Shown here one piece after another: positions 55,932-64,000 of a stretch of 64,000 nt of DNA. Made by a program: the position numbers and the translations under genes. The stretch spans positions 86,001 to 150,000 of the forward strand of contig QPMI01000194.1 in the NCBI GenBank assembly GCA_004431415.1. The letters run 5' to 3'. The notes beneath the pieces are model-generated. The model saw only the letters and a program-made list of their open reading frames with translations. It was not told where the DNA came from and searched no databases. This DNA comes from Cyanophora paradoxa. Taxonomy: Eukaryota; Glaucocystophyceae; Cyanophorales; Cyanophoraceae. Positions within the stretch are counted from its first letter, which is position 1; every line of letters starts with the position of its first letter.

Positions 55932-57435
55932 GTGTACATGTTCACTGAGTCACGAGAAGGCCTGCAGCTGATCGAGATATCGAGCGTGTAACAGCTGCGG
56001 AGATGCCGTGACCCTCGTGCTCATGAGATGCCTTATACCGATCATGATCATCAGATGGACCGCATCCATGATGCCAGGCCAGGCCCATTCATCCATGATG
56101 GCATATGCATTGGCACTGTACATGTACGACTGGACAGACAAGCTCCAAGTAAAACGAGGACAGTGCCCACGGGAGGCCTATTTATGCAGAGATCACACTA
56201 AGAGATGCCCTGATCCTTCCAAAATTCTAGGCCTGTCCACTTCCATGCCGCGATGATGCAAAGGCCTTCTGTGCAAACACTCCTTCGTTTGCGCGACCTG
56301 TATCTTTTTCGAATTCGATGATTCAAGGCTGGGCTGAGGAGGCCCTCAGACTAGAAAGTCTCATTGGTAGGACCCGCCGACAGCCTTTCGAGTTCAGGCA
56401 GCAGGGCCAGCTGGTCCCAGCTGGTTCCAGCTGCCCAGTCTCGTCTGATACAGGTTCACCTCCGCCCTCTCCTCAAGTTATCATCTATGTGGATGACACT
56501 GAGCTTGCCCCTGATATGCTGCCGATCTCTCCTATCCGAATCGACGCTGTTGATGTTGAGCCCGACTTTGCGAGTCATGCTGTCATTGCTTCCCTAGCTC
56601 CTCCCTCTTCTGCCCCTCTGCCTTCTTCTGCGCCTATGATGCCCATGGATACTGATCCTCTTTCTCCTTCTATTGTCCCGCCTAAGCGTCGTCGCGTGTC
56701 TTCTCCAGACCCTGGTGCTCTGGATCATGGTGACAACGTTCCTGGTGTCCTACCTCAGGTCTCTTTCAAATGTTTTCGGCCCTCACCTCCTCCAACCCTC
56801 CCATCCGCTGCCCCTATGGATCTCGCTGATGACCCAGGTTCCCCAATGGTGCTTATCTCTGACGAAGAGACTGATGACATGACTGATGGCTGAAGGTTTC
56901 ACACGTGAGATCGTGACCAGGACTCCCCCAGGCCGGCATTAGGAAGAGGCCCGCATTGGGATGTCTGTGGTTGCTTTCCGTGTCTGCGTGTATGAGCGCC
57001 GGACCGCCGGGCATACACGGTAGACTGTAAGGCGTTTGGGCCGCCACTACCCTTGTCTGGTTGGTTCACTGTCGATTGTGCTTCGGGCCTTCGCGTCCTT
57101 CGCCTTTCGTCAAAACCACACAACCGGCTTGGGCGTGTCTTTTACATACTCTTCTTCTTCTCCAGTCTCGTCTGCGCAAGCCCATCCAGCACAAGAACAT
57201 TGAAGGCAGTGGGCCAGCAAGGCGAGGGCAGTTGATGGGCTAGCGCTCTGCTGCTCACATGCGCTTGCATACAAAGAAAAGCACTGCGGCAGTTGGTGAA
57301 CTCCCAGCACGGCTGAGTCAGCTGCTGGATGCGCCCTCAGGTTGTCGTCGTCATGAAAGCTAGGGTGGGGGGGCAGCCTGGAGGCGTGGCGTTAAGTATT
57401 TAAAGATCCCCGGCCTGGGCCCCAGCTGCAGGGGA
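55932..57435 (+). repeat. Array unit 7 (short)
   Basis: 1,504 bp, short form, very similar to unit 6 (TTTGGGCCGCCAC and CTTCGCGTCC variants). One G is missing in GCCGGGCATAC. Confidence 0.93.
56318..56893 (+). CDS. Array ORF, unit 7: longest open version (191 codons)
   Basis: The only copy open from an ATG near the leader (MIQGWAEEALRLESL) to the terminal TGA. It contains PSPQVIIYVDDTELAP, PPKRRRVSSPD and PMVLISDEETDDMTDG. The open leader depends on AAGGC where most units have AAGGGC, and this unit shows other one-base homopolymer losses, so the leader may be an artefact. The C-terminal 134 residues are as reliable as in units 5, 8 and 10. Strongly Pro/Ser-rich with acidic ends, probably disordered. 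Confidence 0.45.
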   Translation: MIQGWAEEALRLESLIGRTRRQPFEFRQQGQLVPAGSSCPVSSDTGSPPPSPQVIIYVDDTELAPDMLPISPIRIDAVDVEPDFASHAVIASLAPPSSAPLPSSAPMMPMDTDPLSPSIVPPKRRRVSSPDPGALDHGDNVPGVLPQVSFKCFRPSPPPTLPSAAPMDLADDPGSPMVLISDEETDDMTDG

Positions 57436-59456
57436 GTGTACATGTTCACTGAGTCACGAGATGGCCTGCAGCTGATCGAGATATCGAGTGTGTAACAGCT
57501 GCGGAGATGCCGTGACCCTCGTGCTCATGAGATGCCTTATACCGATCATGATCATCAGATGGACCGCATCCATGATGCCAGGCCAGGCCCATTCATCCAT
57601 GATGGCATATGCATTGGCACTGTACATGTACGACTGGACAGACAAGCTCCAAGTAAAACGAGGACAGTGCCCACGGGAGGCCTATTTATGCAGAGATCAC
57701 ACTAAGAGATGCCCTGATCCTTCCAAAATTCTAGGCCTGTCCACTTCCATGCCGCGATGATGCAAAGGCCTTCTGTGCAAACACTCCTTCGTTTGCGCGA
57801 CCTGTATCTTTTTCGAATTCAAGGGCTGGGCTGAGGAGGCCCTCAGACTAAAACCCGCCGACAGCCTTCCGAGTTCAGGCAGCAGGGCCAGCTGGTCCCA
57901 GCTGGTTCCAGCTGCCCAGTCTCGTCTGATACAGGTTCACCTCCGCCCTCTCCTCAAGTTATCATCTATGTGGATGACACTGAGCTTGCCCCTGATATGC
58001 TGCCGATCTCTCCTATCCGAATCGACGCTGTTGATGTTGAGCCCGACTTCGCGAGTCGTGCTGACATTGCTTCCCTAGCTCCTCCCTCTTCTGCCCCTCT
58101 GCCTTCTTCTGCGCCTATGATGCCCATGGATACTGATCCTCTTTCTCCTTCTATTGTCCCGCCTAAGCGTCGTCGCGTGTCTTCTCCAGACCCTGGTGCT
58201 CTGGATCATGAGGACAACGTCACGGTTGTCCTACCTCAGGTCTCTTTCAAATGTTTTCGGCCCTCACCTCCTCCAACCCTCCCATCCGCTGCCCCTATGG
58301 ATCTCGCTGATGACCCAGGTTCCCCAATGGTGCTTATCTCTGACGAAGAGACTGATGACATGACTGATGGCTGAAGGTTTCACACGTGAGATCGTGACCA
58401 GGACTCCCCCAGGCCGGCATTAGGAAGAGGCCCGCATTGGGATGTCTGTGGTTGCTTTCCGTGTCTGCGTGTATGAGCGCCGGACCGCCGGGGCATACAC
58501 GGTAGACTGTAAGGCGTTTGCGCCGCCACTACCCTTGTCTGGTTGGTTCACTGTCGATTGTGCTTCGGGCCTTCGGGTCCTTCGCCTTTCGTCAAAACCG
58601 CACAACCGGCTTGGGCGTGTCTTTTACATACTCTTCTTCTTCCAACTCAATCGATCGCCCCGCGGGGCGCCGACAGCGCTACAGCCTGGAGCCTGGTGCC
58701 GGGGCAATCGACGGGGGGGCCATGGGGACGGCATGGCGGCGGGCGGGGCCGTCGAAGGCACCGGCGTGGCGGCCGTGGCAGCGGCGGGGAGGAGGGCCCG
58801 GCAGGGAGGGTGCACCGGAGGTTCTGGACCACCGACTGGATGCCTTCCATGAGGCAGTCGATTGCGCGCGCCGAGGTGGCAGCTCCCGGGGAGGGGGGGG
58901 GGGGGGGTTGGGGGGGCGTACTCACCTGCACCGTGGCTCAGGTACCGGTGCAAGTATGCACATGTGCATGTGCCTCCTTCCTTGTGCCACCGTGGCATGT
59001 CCCTCGCGATCGGTTGCCTTCCAATCCTTTGCAAACCGTAGAACGGGAGATTAAAGATTGTACATGTGGGTGGTAGTCCTAGTTCTCGCTTTCCGCCTGC
59101 TAAGATTGACTACTTATGAACTACTTATGACTACTGCCTAATTTTTTTCCCGAAAACACAGTCTCGTCTGCGCAAGCCCATCCAGCACAAGAACATTGAA
59201 GGCAGTGGGCCAGCAAGGCGAGGGCAGTTGATGGGCTAGCGCTCTGCTGCTCACATGCGCTTGCATACAAAGAAAAGCACTGCGGCAGTTGGTGAACTCC
59301 CAGCACGGCTGAGTCAGCTGCTGGATGCGCCCTCAGAAAGCTAGGGTGAATGCGCCCTCAGATTGTCGTCGTCATGAAAGCTAGGGTGGGGGGGCAGCCT
59401 GGAGGCGTGGCGTTTAGTATTTAAAAATCCCCGGCCTGGGCCCCATCTGCAGGAAG
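57436..59456 (+). repeat. Array unit 8 (long)
   Basis: 2,021 bp. It shares the GAGGACAACGTCACGG and TTAAGTATTTAAAG variants with unit 5 and lacks an 18-bp stretch (GAAAGTCTCATTGGTAGG) in the ORF leader. Confidence 0.93.
57970..58374 (+). CDS. Array ORF, unit 8: NLS/SIM-like protein, open
   Basis: Same extent as in unit 5 (134 codons from VDDTELAP to TGA at 58,372-58,374), with FKCFRPSP in place of FKRFRPSP. NLS-like and both SIM-like motifs are intact. The start is undefined for the same reason as in unit 5. Confidence 0.45.
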   Translation: MDDTELAPDMLPISPIRIDAVDVEPDFASRADIASLAPPSSAPLPSSAPMMPMDTDPLSPSIVPPKRRRVSSPDPGALDHEDNVTVVLPQVSFKCFRPSPPPTLPSAAPMDLADDPGSPMVLISDEETDDMTDG

Positions 59457-61495
59457 GTGTACATGTTCACTGAGTCACGAGAAGGCCTGCAGCTGATCGA
59501 GATATCGAGCGTGTAACAGCTGCGGAGATGCCGTGACCCTCGTGCTCATGAGATGCCTTATACCGATCATGATCATCAGATGGACCGCATCCATGATGCC
59601 AGGCCAGGCCCATTCATCCATGATGGCATATGCATTGGCACTGTACATGTACGACTGGACAGACAAGCTCCAAGTAAAACGAGGACAGTGCCCACGGGAG
59701 GCCTATTTATGCAGAGATCACACTAAGAGATGCCCTGATCCTTCCAAAATTCTAGGCCTGTCCACTTCCATGCCGCGATGATGCAAAGGCCTTCTGTGCA
59801 AACACTCCTTCGTTTGCGCGACCTGTATCTTTTTCGAATTCGATGATTCAAGGCTGGGCTGAGGAGGCCCTCAGACTAGAAAGTCTCATTGGTAGGACCC
59901 GCCGACAGCCTTTCGAGTTCAGGCAGCAGGGCCAGCTGGTCCCAGCTGGTTCCAGCTGCCCAGTCTCGTCTGATACAGGTTCACCTCCGCCCTCTCCTCA
60001 AGTTATCATCTATGTGGATGACACTGAGCTTGCCCCTGATATGCTGCCGATCTCTCCTATCCGAATCGACGCTGTTGATGTTGAGCCCGACTTTGCGAGT
60101 CATGCTGTCATTGCTTCCCTAGCTCCTCCCTCTTCTGCCCTCTGCCTTCTTCTGCGCCTATGATGCCCATGGATACTGATCCTCTTTCTCCTTCTATTGT
60201 CCCGCCTAAGCGTCGTCGCGTGTCTTCTCCAGACCCTGGTGCTCTGGATCATGGTGACAACGTTCCTGGTGTCCTACCTCAGGTCTCTTTCAAATGTTTT
60301 CGGCCCTCACCTCCTCCAACCCTCCCATCCGCTGCCCCTATGGATCTCGCTGATGACCCAGGTTCCCCAATGGTGCTTATCTCTGACGAAGAGACTGATG
60401 ACATGACTGATGGCTGAAGGTTTCACACGTGAGATCGTGACCAGGACTCCCCCAGGCCGGCATTAGGAAGAGGCCCGCATTGGGATGTCTGTGGTTGCTT
60501 TCCGTGTCTGCGTGTATGAGCGCCGGACCGCCGGGGCATACACGGTAGACTGTAAGGCGTTTGGGCCGCCACTACCCTTGTCTGGTTGGTTCACTGTCGA
60601 TTGTGCTTCGGGCCTTCGCGTCCTTCGCCTTTCGTCAAAACCACACAACCGGCTTGGGCGTGTCTTTTACATACTCTTCTTCTTCCAACTCAATCGATCG
60701 CCCCGCGGGGCGCCGACAGCGCTACAGCCTGGAGCCTGGTGCCGGGCAATCGACGGGGGGCCATGGGACGGCATGGCGGCGGGCGGGCCGTCGAAGGCAC
60801 CGGCGTGGCGGCCGTGGCAGCGGCGGGGAGGAGGGCCCGGCAGGAGGGTGCACCGGAGGTTCTGGACACCGACTGGATGCCTTCCATGAGGCAGTCGATT
60901 GCGCGCGCCGAGGTGGCAGCTCCCGGGGAGGGGGGGGGGGGGGGGGGGGTTGGGGGGCGTACTCACCTGCACCGTGGCTCAGGTACCGGTGCAAGTATGC
61001 ACATGTGCATGTGCCTCCTTCCTTGTGCCACCGTGGCATGTCCCTCGCGATCGGTTGCCTTCCAATCCTTTGCAAACCGTAGAACGGGAGATTAAAGATT
61101 GTACATGTGGGTGGTAGTCCTAGTTCTCGCTTTCCGCCTGCTAAGATTGACTACTTATGAACTACTTATGACTACTGCCTAATTTTTTCCCGAAAACACA
61201 GTCTCGTCTGCGCAAGCCCATCCAGCACAAGAACATTGAAGGCAGTGGGCCAGCAAGGCGAGGCAGTTGAGGGGCTAGCGCTCTGCTGCTCACATGCGCT
61301 TGCATACAAAGAAAAGCACTGCGGCAGTTGGTGAACTCCCAGCACGGCTGAGTCAGCTGCTGGATGCGCCCTCAGAAAGCTAGGGTGAATGCGCCCTCAG
61401 ATTGTCGTCGTCATGAAAGCTAGGGTGGGGGGGCAGCCTGGAGGCGTGGCGTTTAGTATTTAAAAATCCCCGGCCTGGGCCCCATCTGCAGGAAG
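59457..61495 (+). repeat. Array unit 9 (long, many one-base losses)
   Basis: 2,039 bp. Between about 60,740 and 60,870 nearly every G or C run is one base shorter than in the other units (GCCGGGCAATC, ACGGGGGGCC, ATGGGACGG, GGCGGGCCG, CAGGAGGG, TGGACACCG). This pattern points to uncorrected sequencing error. Confidence 0.93.
59843..60417 (+). pseudogene. Array ORF, unit 9: frameshift near the middle
   Basis: Opens at MIQGWAEE like unit 7, then loses one C in TCTGCCCTCTGCC (about 60,138). The rest, from MDTDP to the TGA at 60,415, is open in the other frame. Given the other homopolymer losses in this unit, the frameshift may not be real. Confidence 0.5.
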
Positions 61496-63042
61496 GTGTA
61501 CATGTTCACTGAGTCACGAGAAGGCCTGCAGCTGATCGAGATATCGAGCGTGTAACAGCTGCGGAGATGCCGTGACCCTCGTGCTCATGAGATGCTTATA
61601 CCGATCATGATCATCAGATGGACCGCATCCATGATGCCAGGCCAGGCCCATTCATCCATGATGGCATATGCATTGGCACTGTACATGTACGACTGGACAG
61701 ACAAGCTCCAAGTAAAACGAGGACAGTGCCCACGGGAGGCCTATTTATGCAGAGATCACACTAAGAGATGCCCTGATCCTTCCAAATTCTAGGCCTGTCC
61801 ACTTCCATGCCGCGATGATGCAAAGGCCTTCTGTGCAAACACTCCTTCGTTTGCGCGACCTGTATCTTTTTCGAATTCGATGATTCAAGGGCTGGGCTGA
61901 GGAGGCCCTCAGACTAGAAAGTCTCATTGGTAGGACCCGCCGACAGCCTTTCGAGTTCAGGCAGCAGGGCCAGCTGGTCCCAGCTGTTCCAGCTGCCCAG
62001 TCTCGTCTGATACAGGTTCACCTCCGCCCTCTCCTCAAGTTATCATCTATGTGGATGACACTGAGCTTGCCCCTGATATGCTGCCGATCTCTCCTATCCG
62101 AATCGACGCTGTTGATGTTGAGCCCGACTTTGCGAGTCATGCTGTCATTGCTTCCCTAGCTCCTCCCTCTTCTGCCCCTCTGCCTTCTTCTGCGCCTATG
62201 ATGCCCATGGATACTGATCCTCTTTCTCCTTCTATTGTCCCGCCTAAGCGTCGTCGCGTGTCTTCTCCAGACCCTGGTGCTCTGGATCATGGTGACAACG
62301 TTCCTGGTGTCCTACCTCAGGTCTCTTTCAAATGTTTTCGGCCCTCACCTCCTCCAACCCTCCCATCCGCTGCCCCTATGGATCTCGCTGATGACCCAGG
62401 TTCCCCAATGGTGCTTATCTCTGACGAAGAGACTGATGACATGACTGATGGCTGAAGGTTTCACACGTGAGATCGTGACCAGGACTCCCCCAGGCCGGCA
62501 TTAGGAAGAGGCCCGCATTGGGATGTCTGTGGTTGCTTTCCGTGTCTGCGTGTATGAGCGCCAGACCGCCGGGGCATACACGGTAGACTGTAAGGCGTTT
62601 GCGCCGCCACTACCCTTGTCTGGTTGGTTCACTGTCGATTGTGCTTCGGGCCTTCGGGTCCTTCGCCTTTCGTCAAAACCGCACAACCGGCTTGGGCGTG
62701 TCTTATACATACTCTTCTTCTTCCAACTCAATCGATCGCCCCGCGGGGCGCCGACAGCGCTACAGCCTGGAGCCTGGTGCCGGGGCAATCGACGGGGGGG
62801 CCATGGGGACGGCATGGCGGCGGGCGGGGCCGTCGAAGGCACCGGCGTGGCGGCCGTGGCAGCGGCGGGGGGGGAGGGCCCGGCAGGGAGGGTGCACCGG
62901 AGGTTCTGGACCACCGACTGGATGCCTTCCATGAGGCAGTCGATTGCGCGCGCCGAGGTGGCAGCTCCCGGGGGAGGGGAGGGGGGGGGAGGGGCGGGGG
63001 GGGGGGCTCACCTGCACCGTGGCTCAGGTACCGGTGCAAGTT
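61496..63042 (+). repeat. Array unit 10 (truncated)
   Basis: Runs to the poly-G region and CACCTGCACCGTGGCTCAGGTACCGGTGCAAG, then leaves the repeat at about 63,042 for unique sequence. The array therefore ends inside the long-form segment. Three one-base homopolymer losses are visible (GATGCTTATACC, CCAAATTC, CAGCTGTTCC). Confidence 0.92.
62051..62455 (+). CDS. Array ORF, unit 10: NLS/SIM-like protein, open
   Basis: 134 codons from VDDTELAP to TGA at 62,453-62,455. PPKRRRV, VIIYVDD and VLISDEETDD are all present. Followed, as in all units, by a second conserved short frame (SVVAFRVCVYERRTAGAYTV) that may be untranslated. Confidence 0.45.
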   Translation: MDDTELAPDMLPISPIRIDAVDVEPDFASHAVIASLAPPSSAPLPSSAPMMPMDTDPLSPSIVPPKRRRVSSPDPGALDHGDNVPGVLPQVSFKCFRPSPPPTLPSAAPMDLADDPGSPMVLISDEETDDMTDG

Positions 63043-63440
63043 GCAAGGGGGGGTACCCCCTCCCTTGCTCCCCTGGTGAGTTGGTGCGGCGTACTTTCTG
63101 TGTTAGCAATTTTTGTAAGATGCGATTCTTTGCATGCGCTCTCGTATAGGTGTGATCGCATCGTAGCCGCTGCGAGCGGCCGAAAAAAATGCAAGGGCGG
63201 GGCTGCGCAAACATGTCGAAGTCGCGCCTCACCTGCTATCGCTATACGCGCCGGACCACGTGCTCCTGATTGCTCTCGATGCGCTCTACAAACTTTGTCA
63301 TACATGCCCGGGCTCGAGAAGCGGCGTGCGGCGCGCTAGGCCGCCTCAAGTACCTGTTGTACCGGGCGCCGAAAAAAAGCGCTCCTGAGAGTTGGAGGAG
63401 ATCGTGTTGCCGTACCCGTACTTCGTTCTCCTGCGTCGTC
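63043..63440. other. Unique flank of the array, upstream of the zinc-finger gene
   Basis: No gene recognised. It begins with the palindrome-like GGGGGGGTACCCCCTC next to the array end and includes two A-rich runs. It may contain the promoter of the gene at 63,441. Confidence 0.4.
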
Positions 63441-64000
63441 ATGGCCCTTCGCCCGGGTCCGCGGCCGACAGACGTAGTCGCAAGCGAAGTTGAGCTTTGC
63501 TCGAGCTTGCAGCCTTGCTCCGACCCGCGCGGCTGCCATCCGGGCGGCAAATGCACTCGCTGCGGGAAGCACTTCACTCGGCAGGACAACCTGTATAAGC
63601 ACGTTCGCCAGTGCAGAAAGAAGGCGCCCGCGACGCCGCGTTTCGGTGCGCGCCGCTTGGACGAGTGTGCGCCGATGGTTCTGAGTGCCCCGCGCCCGCC
63701 GTCAGCAGATTCAAGCTCGGCGATTCCGATCTCTTCAAACATGCCACACTCTTGCCAGATGGAAGGCCTAGGTGATCTCGCGCGCCGCCCGGCAATCCCA
63801 AGCTGGGCGTGCACATTCGACGACGGCTCTGACAAGGCCGGTACGGTCGGGTGCAGATCTTGCCGGACTCCGGTTCAGGCGGACTTCAGCTCGGCGATGT
63901 CAAGCCCTTCAAGCGCAAGCACGGGGCGGATCACCACTCGCACGCCTCGGCCCGCGGCCGGGGCGCCGGACTGGATGCGTGGCTTGACCCGCGGCCGGCG
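63441..64000 (+). CDS. Zinc-finger protein, N-terminal part (runs off the window)
   Basis: Open for 186 codons from ATG 63,441 (MALRPGPRPTDVVASEVEL) to the window edge with no stop. Residues about 38-58 read CTRCGKHFTRQDNLYKHVRQC, that is C-x2-C-x12-H-x4-C, a C2H2-class finger with Cys in the last position. The hydrophobic Leu of the finger helix is present and RKK follows. A second pair, CRSC, lies about 100 residues on. The remainder is Ser/Pro/Arg-rich and probably disordered. Presumably a nucleic-acid-binding protein. Introns cannot be excluded. It is the first single-copy-looking sequence after the array. Confidence 0.6.
   Translation, partial: MALRPGPRPTDVVASEVELCSSLQPCSDPRGCHPGGKCTRCGKHFTRQDNLYKHVRQCRKKAPATPRFGARRLDECAPMVLSAPRPPSADSSSAIPISSNMPHSCQMEGLGDLARRPAIPSWACTFDDGSDKAGTVGCRSCRTPVQADFSSAMSSPSSASTGRITTRTPRPAAGAPDWMRGLTRGR

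Larger units (their letters stand above)
22390..63042 (+). repeat. Tandem array of ten 1.5-2.06-kb units, interrupted by a giant retrotransposon
   Basis: The anchor GTGTACATGTTCACTGAGTC recurs at 22,529 (as GGGTACATG...), 46,765, 48,824, 50,884, 52,383, 54,427, 55,932, 57,436, 59,457 and 61,496. Removing the retrotransposon and one target-site copy, the spacings are about 2033, 2059, 2060, 1499, 2044, 1505, 1504, 2021 and 2039 bp. Long units have an extra segment of about 540 bp carrying a GC-rich stretch, a poly-G tract and a TACATGTGGG block. Short units (the 4th, 6th and 7th) lack it. Each unit holds a conserved Pro/Ser-rich reading frame and a TATTTAAA-like box. The array begins near GTCGTCGTCGTGAAA and ends inside a truncated tenth unit. 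Confidence 0.95.

Noticed and set aside
22390-63042. CRISPR or ribosomal DNA array
   Set aside because: Units of 1.5-2 kb have no short repeat-spacer layout and no rRNA-like sequence.

Overview
This window is nuclear DNA from a GC-rich eukaryote. Every gene that can be read through depends on very short introns of about 37-65 nt. The introns begin GT or sometimes GC and end AG with a pyrimidine tract, there are no prokaryotic operon signals, and much of the window is repeat. The GC richness, tiny introns and apparent GC-AG introns fit a microalga, perhaps a haptophyte, but no marker gene settles this.

Layout. 0.3-1.25 kb: a decayed, inverted relative of the protein encoded by the large array further right, next to a 272-bp (GA)n microsatellite. 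1.9-8.6 kb: three intron-containing genes, namely an unrecognised + strand gene, a convergent - strand transposase-like gene with an acidic tail, and a small + strand gene with a SUMO-interaction-like motif. 8.6-8.9 kb: a CCCCG minisatellite. 10.5-12.2 kb: a - strand coiled-coil gene. 12.6-17.8 kb: a 1.46-kb tandem repeat with hairpins and tRNA-like B boxes, followed by a 787-bp TIR element. 18.0-18.75 kb: a small gene whose middle is a tandem array of exon+intron modules. 19.75 to at least 21.6 kb: a - strand MFS transporter resembling MFSD1. 22.4-63.0 kb: a tandem array of ten units (about 2.05 kb long form, 1.50 kb short form). The first unit is split by a giant LTR retrotransposon at 23,968-46,166. 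63.4 kb to the end: the start of a zinc-finger gene.

The retrotransposon is the most striking object. It is 22,199 bp long, with identical LTRs of only 110 bp and a 4-bp target duplication (AGGG). Three giant - strand ORFs encode, in order, a 3,264-aa Gag-like protein with a CCHC knuckle, a protein of about 1,660 aa ending in a retropepsin-like domain, and a Pol (RT, RNase H, DDX35E integrase, GPF module). ORF2 passes to ORF3 at a textbook -1 frameshift signal, a CCCUUUU slippery heptamer 6 nt before a stem-loop. ORF1 and ORF2 overlap without a canonical slippery site but have a stop and a downstream ATG 11 nt apart. Several thousand residues of these proteins match no family I know.

The array units encode a Pro/Ser/Asp-rich protein with a nuclear-localisation-like motif and two SUMO-interaction-like motifs. 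Some units contain clusters of single-base homopolymer losses that look like assembly error, so small frameshifts in the array need caution.
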